Assembly (NCBI GenBank): GCA_028023455.1 | Contig: JAQFVV010006208.1 | Span: forward strand, 11,430,984 to 11,494,983 | Origin: Epiperipatus broadwayi | Lineage: Eukaryota > Onychophora > Udeonychophora > Euonychophora > Peripatidae | Length of the DNA stretch: 64,000 nt | Direction: 5' to 3' | In this document: positions 57,339 to 64,000 of the stretch, piece by piece | Numbering within the stretch: the stretch's first letter is position 1 | How the letters are laid out: each line of letters starts with the position of its first letter | Program-made: the position numbers and the translations under genes | Notes under the pieces: generated by a model | What the model saw: only the letters and a program-made list of their open reading frames with translations | Database searches by the model: none | What the model was told of the DNA's origin: nothing

Positions 57339-57384
57339 GCTCCTCACTGATGATGGCCACAAGCCAGAAACTAGTCTGGGGATA
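57339..57384 (+). ncRNA. Hammerhead ribozyme, family 1 (right arm, intact)
   Basis: CUCCUCA stem I with UGGGGA, CUGAUGA 57347-57353, stem II UGGC/GCCA with CACAA loop, GAAA 57367-57370, ACUAGU, C17 at 57375. A consensus copy. Confidence 0.88.
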
Positions 57385-57578
57385 TTGGATGAGTAGGCAC
57401 TAGATAGGGATTTTATGCACAAGCCTTCTGACATCCATTGATTACTCTGTTTGGCATAGGGTGGAACTACTATATGGAGAGTTTTGCCTTTGTTTACAAC
57501 AAATTATGTGCTAGTATAGAGATGGTGATCATGTGATGTTTAGTGGTTTAACTTCTACTTATATTTCCAAATTAGTAG

Positions 57579-57635
57579 AAGTTCTGAAGAAGATTGCTGG
57601 GGAAATCGAAACCATCAGTAGTGGGATGTAAAAAA
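57579..57635 (+). ncRNA. Hammerhead ribozyme, family 6, copy 3
   Basis: CUGAAGA 57584-57590, stem II GAUU/AAUC (4 bp) around GCUGGGGA, GAAA 57608-57611, CCAUC with C17, AGUAG. The only family 6 copy with GAAA intact. Stem I is weak. Confidence 0.68.
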
Positions 57636-58159
57636 GCATTGTAAAAGGTAATGAAAGAACATAGATGATATTAATATTATATCTTGATAGTTTTATAAGT
57701 AGAAAGTAGATTTAGATATTGAGATTCAAAAAGATTCCAATGTGTTGCTGCTTTTAATAAGTTAAAAAATAGGGTGTTTCATCACAGTAAAATAACTGCT
57801 GCATCTAAATTAGTTGTACATAGAGCTATTATTTAACTAATTTATTATATGGCAATCAGATTTGAAACCCTTTCAGTGCAATATAATGGCAACATCATAA
57901 AATTAATCAATGTTTTTTAACTAGCTAGATATGATACTACAGAATACATTTGATGTAATATCACACCTTTATTAGATTGGACATATAAAATGAGTTAACA
58001 GAGAAAGACTTTCTAAAAGGATATTTTACGATAAACATAAGCATATATTTGCAAGGAAATCAAATTATACATGACGTGACTTAATTTAATAACTTGCACT
58101 ACAAATATTATATAATGAGCGTGCCAATAGCTCTTAACAAGCTTTTCCAAATATCCCTA

Positions 58160-58203
58160 TCCTCAGACCGTTTTCTAGCTGCTGGCTGTCATCAGTGAGG
58201 CAT
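58160..58203 (-). ncRNA. Hammerhead ribozyme, family 3
   Basis: Minus strand: GCCUCA stem I with UGAGGA (5 bp), CUGAUGA, stem II AGC/GCU, GAAA, ACGGU (from ACCGGU), C17. Core complete. Confidence 0.78.
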
Positions 58204-58489
58204 GAGGATATTTAAGCATTAGATTTAAAAATAGCAGATCAACCCCAGAATTTATCTAATAGTTAATTATTAAATAGAAAATCTGAAATTTTCAGACATC
58301 ATATGTCTTAAAATCCAGCTATCTAATTGAAATAGCCATATGGGACTGAACTAAGTTCGGATACAACATATATTAATAGCTTTAGCAATATAACATTACC
58401 AAAGCCTCAAGAGCAAAACTATAATTGCAAGGAAATCAAGTCATATATCAGGTGACCTGGTATTTTTAAATCTAATGCCTGAATATCTT

Positions 58490-58533
58490 AGTACCTCATT
58501 GATGACAGCCAGCAGCTAGAAACTGGTATGGGA
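58490..58533 (+). ncRNA. Hammerhead ribozyme, family 3, C3 mutated
   Basis: UUGAUGA (C3 to U), stem II AGC/GCU, GAAA, ACUGGU, A17, UGGGAAUAAGAG. Otherwise as the 54211 copy. Confidence 0.65.
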
Positions 58534-58865
58534 ATAAGAGATATTTGGAAAAGCTTGTTAAGAACTATTGGCATGCTCATTATAACATTTGTAGTACAAG
58601 CTTATTAAATTAAGTCACATGATGTATGATTTGATTTCCTTGCAATTAGTTTTGCTCTCGAGGCTTTGGTGATGTTATATTGCTAAAGTTATTAATATAT
58701 GGTACATCTGAACTTAGTTCAGTCCCATATGCTATTTAAATTAGATAGCTGGATTTAAAGACATATGAATGTCTGAAAATTTCACATTTTATACTTAATA
58801 GTTAACTAATAGATAAATGCTGGGTTTGACCTGGTATTTTAAATCTAATGCTTGAATATCCCAGT

Positions 58866-58915
58866 GTCTCATGGAGGAAAGCCAAAAGCTAGAAATCAGT
58901 CTGAATATAGGGATA
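58866..58915 (+). ncRNA. Hammerhead relic, family 3
   Basis: CUCAUGGAGGA replaces CUCACUGAUGA. AGCCAAAAGCU still pairs, and GAAA, AUCAGUC and UGAAUAU follow. Core destroyed. Confidence 0.4.
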
Positions 58916-59239
58916 GTCTGAAAAGCTTGTTAAGAGCTATTGGCATGACCATTATATAATACAGAATACATTATTGTAATATCACACCTTTATTAGATTG
59001 GACATATAAAATGAGTCATCAGAGCAAGACTTTCTAAAAGGGTATTTTACGATAAATATAAACATGTATTTTGTGGGAGAGGTAAATACCATTTTCATAA
59101 TAAGAATTATCTCCAAGACATTCTTAAAAAAGTGCAATGATGATTGTCTCCATTGGGAAGATACAGTAAAGAATAGAATACATTTGAGAGCTATAATTGG
59201 ACATTATATTAAAGTATTTTAGAAAAAAAATTTCTGACA

Positions 59240-59395
59240 ACACAGAGGCACTACATAAGGATTTTATGCACAAAACTTTCTGCATCCATTCATTACTATG
59301 GCTTGCACTGAGTAGCACTACGGTATGGAGAGTTTTGCCTCCGTGTTATCAGTTTGTGTACGCATAAAAAATTGTGATCATGTGATGTTTAGTAA
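59240..59395 (+). repeat. Truncated right arm of hammerhead family 1 element
   Basis: Contains AGGATTTTATGCAC, GGTATGGAGAGTTTTGCCT and GTGATCATGTGATGTTTAGT in the order of the family 1 right arm. The HHR half is missing. Confidence 0.7.
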
Positions 59396-59649
59396 TTTAA
59401 ATAACTTTTTGCAGAAAAAATTAAAAGACACCTTCATAAAATATCAAAGAAAAAAATGGATTAGCATATTTCGTTTGCGGATATATTAGTGATTCTTAGG
59501 TTGGTTTTATAGTCATTACAAAACTCAATCCATGAATATTTGTGTTTTCCTCTTGGAATAGGAACATCAGATTTTGATATTGTGATCATGATTATAAACA
59601 AAGGTAATAATATTATAATCCAGTATTATTCCTTAGATGACTGCTTGCC

Positions 59650-59795
59650 CTGCATGGTTTCATGCATGATTTCATGCAGTGATTAGATGGCAGACTCTGG
59701 AGCTCAAAGGCAATGAATAGTAACCAGGTCTGACACTTCCAGTTCTCAATTTTTTTTAAAAACTCTTTTAAGCAATAAACCATTTGATTCGATTT
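59650..59795 (+). mobile_element. SINE with ACTCTTTTAAGCAATAA tail
   Basis: Diverged copy of the 54597 family: tRNA-like head (CAGTGATTAGATGGCAGAC), CACTTCCAGTTCTC, then AACTCTTTTAAGCAATAAAC and CCATTTGATTCGATTTGAT. Confidence 0.4.
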
Positions 59796-60001
59796 GATGT
59801 TTATTACTAAATAAAAAGTAATAGTTCACAGAAATATTTTTTATCTGTAAAAAGGTGTATATTCTAACATATCTGAATTATGTTTATGAATCTTAAGTTT
59901 ATTTTATAATTTACAAATGTTTCTTTTTTAATTTTTTTATATATTTTCATTGATCAGTGCATAAGCATATATATGTTTATTAACATTATGTGTGAATATT
60001 A

Positions 60002-60640
60002 ATAAAGATTGACTATGATGAATTAGAAGAAGTTAACAGTTACAAATACCTTGGTCAGATTATTAATACAGATGGAAACATAATGGAGGAAATGAATCAT
60101 AGAATTAAACTTGGTTGGAGTGCTTTTGGTAGAAATAACTTGATACTAAAAGGAAATATGCCTATGTGTTTGAAAAGGAGGGTTTTTAACAAATGTGTTT
60201 TACCAGTTTTTACTTATGGATCTGAGACTTGGACACTTAATAGAAGAGCAATACAGAGACTCCAGACCACTCAAAGAAGTATGGAGAGATGTATGTTGGT
60301 AGTAACAAGAAGAGATCAAAAACGCAATGTATGGGTAAGAGAACAAACGGGTGTTACTAACCTCATTGAAAAAATTAAAAGATTGAAGTGGAGTTGAGTT
60401 GGACATATTGCTAGAAGAGATAATAATAGATAGACAATTGAAATCTTAAACTGGATTCCAAGAGATTGTAAAAGATCCGGAAAGAAACCACATGTGAGAT
60501 GGATGGATGAAATAAGAAAGTATGTAGGGGTGATATGGAGAAGAGAAGCTAAAGAATGGAGAAGATGGATTAAACTTGGAGAGACCTTCATCCTGCAGTG
60601 GATTGATAATGGTTGATGATGATGATTAATAGAAAAAATG
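60002..60640 (+). pseudogene. RTE-type non-LTR retrotransposon, 5'-truncated ORF2 C-terminus
   Basis: One frame runs to 60616 with two in-frame stops (60395 TGA, 60431 TAG) and no frameshift: NSYKYLGQIINTDGN, RIKLGWSAFGRNN, VLPVFTYGSETWTLNRRAIQ, RLQTTQRSMERCML, then after the first stop VGHIARRDN, PHVRWMDEIRKYVG, WIKLGETFILQWIDNG. These are the thumb/C-terminal motifs of the RTE clade, including the usual final QW...G. A (TGA)n tail at 60613-60629 follows directly, as in RTE elements. The intact frame suggests a fairly recent insertion. Confidence 0.88.
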
Positions 60641-60649
60641 CAAATGATG

Positions 60650-61135
60650 AATAACATAATTTTTAAGTATAAAGCTACTAATGTTTAAGGCTAGAATGAT
60701 TTTTAAATATAAATACGTAAAAGCAGTTCACACTTGAACAATATCAAGAACATCAATTTGTTTGTTACCAAGGTTATTTATGATAAAGATGAATACTCAC
60801 ATTTACTTATGGTCTAATATATTCTATTTTAGCTTGCTTGAATATGAAAATGCCATAAGTTTTTGACAGTACTAAGCCATATTTAATTTATAGAAATAAA
60901 AAGCTTCTCTATAGTTGTGTATAAGTGCACTTATTACATTTATTACATAGACACTAAAGATTGCCACAGGACTAAAAGAGATTGGAAATGAATTCAAAGA
61001 AGTTTAAATAAACTTCATTAAAGAGACCAATAAAACCTATCTTTTTGAAAGCAGTTTAACAAATGCTCAATTTAACATTCAAACTGCACTAAAACTATAT
61101 ATTACTTAGATAATAAAACTAATAATGCTCAATGC
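60650..61135. other. AT-rich DNA; repeated TAAATGTAAAT-type blocks
   Basis: Blocks around 60700, 61090, 61480 and 61690 share CTAGATT...TTTATAAATGTAAAT, CAGTCCACACTTAAACAATA and similar strings, an old short tandem/dispersed repeat into which the family 7 unit at 61140 is inserted. Confidence 0.45.
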
Positions 61136-61139
61136 TAGA

Positions 61140-61435
61140 TTAGTTTATAAATGTAAATATAGGGAGTTTGAACTCAGACTTTCAAGCCCCTTCACTATCC
61201 ACACTATCTTATACTACTGAAACACATGACCAAACACATACAGAAACGATAATCACCAATGTATGTATTTCATGCTAAACCAGCACTCATCAGTTGGTCC
61301 AGATTACCATCTCCCAATGATTATATATATATATGTATGTGGACATGTGTATCAGTAATATGAGATAGTGTGAATAGTGAAGGGGCTTGAAAGTCTGAGT
61401 TCAAATCCCTTATATTTACAATTAGGCTTCAGATA
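61140..61435. repeat. Head-to-head pair of tRNA-linked hammerhead units
   Basis: Left minus-strand unit (GGAGTTTGAACTCAGACTTTC at 61162; HHR 61257-61302) and right plus-strand arm ending TCTGAGTTCAAATCCC (61412) are inverted copies around a (TA)n centre at 61321-61334. The right arm lacks the HHR. Confidence 0.75.
61257..61302 (-). ncRNA. Hammerhead ribozyme, family 7, cleavage triplet mutated
   Basis: Minus strand: ACCAA/UUGGU stem I, CUGAUGA, GUGC/GCAU stem II, GAAA, UACAUACA. The cleavage triplet is ACA, where U16.1 is C. Predicted poor or inactive. Confidence 0.65.
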
Positions 61436-61914
61436 TTTCAAATGTTTTATAAATGTAAATACAAAAAAGTAATCCACACCTAAACAATACCAAGAATCTA
61501 AATCTACACGTTGTCAAGGCAACCATTATTGAAAGAGACTGAAATTTATACTTCAATAAAACAGGCAAATATAACCTGTTTTTGAAAGCAGACTAACAAA
61601 TAATCAATTTTAATTTTCAAACTGTACTGAAACCATATATAACTTAGATAATACAACTAATAATACTCAAGGCTAGATTGCTTTATAAATGTAAATTCAT
61701 GAAAACAGTCCACACTTAAACAATATCAAACAATCATACATTTCAATCTGTTTTAATCAAATGTTAATAGTTAGTATATATATAATCATGTTAGATCTTA
61801 GATAAAAGTGGGTATCTACTTTCATCACGGTAAAAACGGTTACTTTGACAACAAAAGAGATAGGTTATTGGTATTGTTTAGGTGTGGACTGCTTTCATGT
61901 CTTTACATATCTAA

Positions 61915-62335
61915 TTATGAATTAATACATTGTACAGGCTTAACCTGCATTTATATATGTAATATATGCGGGATTCGAACTCAGAGTTTCACACGACCCA
62001 CTACTCTCAGTGCCATCTCATATTTCTGACCCACCTGATCACACACATGTTCAAAAAATAAATAATCACCAATGTACGAATTTCAGGCTAAACCAGCAAT
62101 CATCAGTTGGTCTAGATTACTATCTCCACACATATATACAATCAGTGCTCAGCTTTATATTAAGATAGCCAATCTTCATGCTTTAATGGACAGGCTTCAA
62201 ACTACTCCAACTCACAACTCTTCAGCCTTCTATTTCATTGAAAATCTGATCATGGAAAGTTCAAAGCCCATGTTAGTGCCAAGGTTGTCATCCTACTCAT
62301 GTTGACATATTAGTCATTCTGACCCTTCATGTAAA
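61915..62335 (-). mobile_element. tRNA-linked hammerhead unit (family 7), near full length
   Basis: Same extent as one array unit: ATTAATACATTGTACAGGC at one end, GGGATTCGAACTCAGAG (the best B box complement of all copies), HHR at 62068-62114, TTAATGGACAGGCTTCAAAC and GTCATTCTGACCCTTCATGTA at the other. Confidence 0.78.
62068..62114 (-). ncRNA. Hammerhead ribozyme, family 7, cleavage triplet mutated
   Basis: Minus strand: ACCAA, CUGAUGA, stem II UUGC/GCCU weak, GAAA, UUCGUACA, UUGGU. Triplet ACA as at 61257. Confidence 0.6.
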
Positions 62336-62339
62336 ATAT

Positions 62340-63110
62340 ATAAATAAAAAAATTGAAATATAATTAGTCCTATCTTGATATCTTGACAAAAATACGACCG
62401 CGATGATAAAATTAATAAAATGAATAAAACTACTGTTTATATATATATATGATTTAACGTTGACAAAATATAATCGACAATGTATGAAGGCAATATGAAG
62501 ACAATACGTACACAATGCATAATAATTCTATAAATTTATTTTTCCTGGCTTCATTTCATTCAAATTACTATTAACAATCTGATAGTTGATATTATGTAAT
62601 TTGATTCTCAATATTTAATTTTTTCTTATTTAATATATGGACGCTTTAAAATTTGAGGGCCAGAATAATACCGCTTGCTGAGTTTTAGGGAATACTATCA
62701 GCCCTATCAGATATTCACCACAATTCCTTTAAAGCCATTTTTATAGCGAAAATCATATTTCAAGATTCAGGCTCTAACAAAATCTACCTCCCTTTTTTTA
62801 AAGATTATCTAAAGACAGTATATATAACGCTGATAAAACAACATTTTCAAACAACAAACTACCCCTCATTGATATTTATTTTCTAAATAGTTGGCAAAAA
62901 AAAAAATATGATTATATTTTTTGACAGAAATTTTTTAAAATAAACTTTAAATGAAAATGATTACTTGCTACTAAATTAAACAATTGAGTGGAATACATTA
63001 AATTGTTCAATTAAATGTTATTTGAGTGTCATGTTTTCTCACCTCTTTCTTATCCCTCTCTTTTTTCTAATTTTTAAAATGAAATATAATCAATCTAGTC
63101 ATTCTCAGAT
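62340..63110. other. AT-rich DNA without recognisable genes
   Basis: A GC-richer patch at 62650-62790 has no recognised motif. Confidence 0.4.
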
Positions 63111-63170
63111 AGCCTTCTGGCTGCTTAGCTATTCATTAGAAATAGGGTGGATCCTGACAGAGTGACAACC

Positions 63171-63216
63171 ATGACAGTGGCAACCAGCTTGAATTCTGCT
63201 TATTTTACAGAAGAAG
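63171..63216 (+). CDS. Candidate first coding exon of an unidentified gene
   Basis: ACAACCATGACA is a strong animal start context. The following codons read MTVATSLNSAYFTEE with mixed codon use, ending AAGAAG|GTTGGT, a usable but non-consensus donor. The frame is open upstream as VDPDRVTT, so it might instead be an internal exon with the acceptor CATTAG at 63140. Unread, the ORF stops at 63240 (GWFIF then stop). No further exon was found. Confidence 0.3.
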
Positions 63217-63244
63217 GTTGGTTTATTTTTTAGTTATACTAACA

Positions 63245-64000
63245 AATACTTCAGTATTTTGAAAGAGTAAATATGTAAAATATTTGAAATAATACACTTA
63301 TTTGTCTTTTTAGAACATTCATTTATTTCATAAACAAAATATTAATACCATTAGTCAGCATGCTATTGTCAAAGCAGGAGCCACAAATAATTCTAAATAT
63401 CTTTCATGGGAAATATGATTAAAATTAATATTTCAACAGGCAAAATAGTATAAAAGTTGTTATTCAATAATTATCCCTACCCCATATTCGTGACATTTGG
63501 CTCCAAGGAATGGATGCTGAAATATAAGGATTATAAAAGACTATATATAATGTTTTTAATACACACCCAAATATATAAGATTGTGTAATAATGTATTCTA
63601 TGAATTAAAAATTTAAACTTGTAGAAAATGAACTTTTATTAATTTCTATTTTTTTCTTTATTTAATATTATTTTTGAATTGTGGATAACTGAAATCATGA
63701 TATTGGGGGATCTCTCTCTCTCTATATATATATATATTTAAATAATTCCAATCATAGTTGTGAAGTTTTATATATTTATATAACATAGATGTTGGCAATC
63801 AGCAATCTTGTTTTATGTGGGTCCCTGATAATTAAATTTGTATACATTCATAGGAGTGGAAGTTATAATTTGAATATATTTCTCTCTACAATTGACTATA
63901 TTAAAATAATCCAACTACCAATAGAAACATGGAATATGTAAATAAATAAATAAACATCACAACTATTATTTTTTTATGTCCAGTATGCAGAAATATTTTT
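63245..64000. other. AT-rich DNA with (CT)n(TA)n microsatellite
   Basis: Microsatellite TCTCTCTCTCTATATATATA at about 63713-63736. Nothing else recognised. Confidence 0.45.

Larger units (their letters stand above)
57167..57549. mobile_element. Fold-back element, hammerhead family 1, exact 14-bp TSD, nested
   Basis: AACTTCTACTTATA flanks at 57153-57166 and 57550-57563. Starts near AAAGGCAAAACTCTCC and ends TGATCATGTGATGTTTAGTG. Inserted inside the family 6 element, so it is the youngest layer here. Arms are highly similar. Confidence 0.9.
56841..57677. mobile_element. Fold-back element, hammerhead family 6, inserted in family B
   Basis: TATATCTTGATAGTTTTGTA (56821-56840) recurs as TATATCTTGATAGTTTTATA (57678-57697), a 19/20 TSD that also restores the ORF2 peptide YLDSF. 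The left side has two tandem ~190-bp arms (56841 and 57027) and the right side one inverted arm (57550-57677). The family 1 element at 57167-57549 is nested in it. Confidence 0.82.
58051..58957. mobile_element. Compound fold-back element, hammerhead family 3, flanked by ~113-bp duplication
   Basis: Sequence 57938-58050 (TACAGAATACATTTGATG... CATATATTT) is repeated with a few changes at 58960-59071. The 0.9-kb block between has one inverted arm (58051-58300) and two direct arms (58430-58640, 58640-58957), each with a family 3 HHR or relic. The duplicated DNA belongs to the family B ORF2. Confidence 0.7.
56290..59215 (+). pseudogene. Non-LTR retrotransposon family B, split by two insertions
   Basis: RT palm motif AFNDLVKAFDSIN (56332), FIHIMQFLYNGRRESIIIAG, then in another frame VLIPTLYSIS (QGCVLxPxLFS block) and LKRYAVDCAIF (the YADD box, here YAVD), then NVNQCLYLDSFVT. 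After the first insertion SFISRKVDLDIEIQK, RVFHHSKITAASKLVVHRAI and YMAIRFETLS; after the second, CNDDCLHWEDTVKNRIHL. The order is that of RT thumb and C-terminus. In-frame stops and the lost catalytic Asp show it is dead. Confidence 0.75.

Overview
This window looks like non-genic chromosomal DNA from an AT-rich invertebrate animal. It shows no operons, no ribosome binding sites and no long continuous reading frames. It has several families of non-LTR retrotransposon, tRNA-derived SINEs with oligo(A) tails and target-site duplications (TSDs), hAT, Merlin/IS1595-type and pogo/Tigger-like DNA transposon remnants, and a few spliced-exon candidates. I cannot name the species. Nearly every long reading frame here is an accident of low GC or a piece of a decayed element.

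The most striking content is a large set of hammerhead ribozyme (HHR) motifs on both strands. I count about 35 recognisable copies, including relics, in at least seven sequence families. Each family keeps the catalytic framework (CUGANGA, stem II, GAAA, a very short stem III, then NUH cleavage site and stem I). The stem II sequences differ between families but still pair. In several families stem III is self-complementary (ACUAGU, ACCGGU, ACCAUGGU), as expected for small Penelope-associated hammerheads that cleave as dimers. Six families lie mainly in fold-back elements, often with one HHR per arm in head-to-head orientation. Three such insertions are flanked by exact 14-bp TSDs. The seventh family is linked to a tRNA-like pol III promoter (A/B box) and forms a tandem array of about 460 bp per unit at 11.1-12.56 kb, plus dispersed and inverted units. 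This resembles Schistosoma Sm-alpha SINEs and animal retrozymes. No Penelope reverse transcriptase or GIY-YIG frame was found in the window.

Layout. 0-5 kb: two TIR elements, one degenerate HHR fold-back, and a SINE between 36-bp perfect inverted repeats. 5-9 kb: AT-rich, with one exon-like ORF, a row of similar hairpins at 7.1 kb and one tRNA-linked HHR unit. 9.9-14.75 kb: tRNA-like sequences, HHR fold-backs and the HHR tandem array. 15-17.4 kb: non-LTR family A copy 1, a Merlin-like transposase relic and an HHR. 17.5-22.7 kb: AT-rich DNA with almost nothing recognisable. 22.8-28 kb: HHR fold-backs, palindromes and nested hAT remnants with a BED zinc finger. 28-32.3 kb: one good coding exon on the minus strand (29.4 kb), an HHR repeat and non-LTR family D. 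32.7-36 kb: an unrecognised decayed coding region broken by an HHR insertion. 37-48 kb: further copies of family A, several SINEs, a Tigger-like remnant and a long-TIR element. 48-59.4 kb: palindromic HHR elements and non-LTR families B and E, with B broken by nested HHR insertions. 60-60.65 kb: an RTE-type retrotransposon 3' end. 61-64 kb: two more tRNA-linked HHR units and a possible first coding exon at 63.17 kb.
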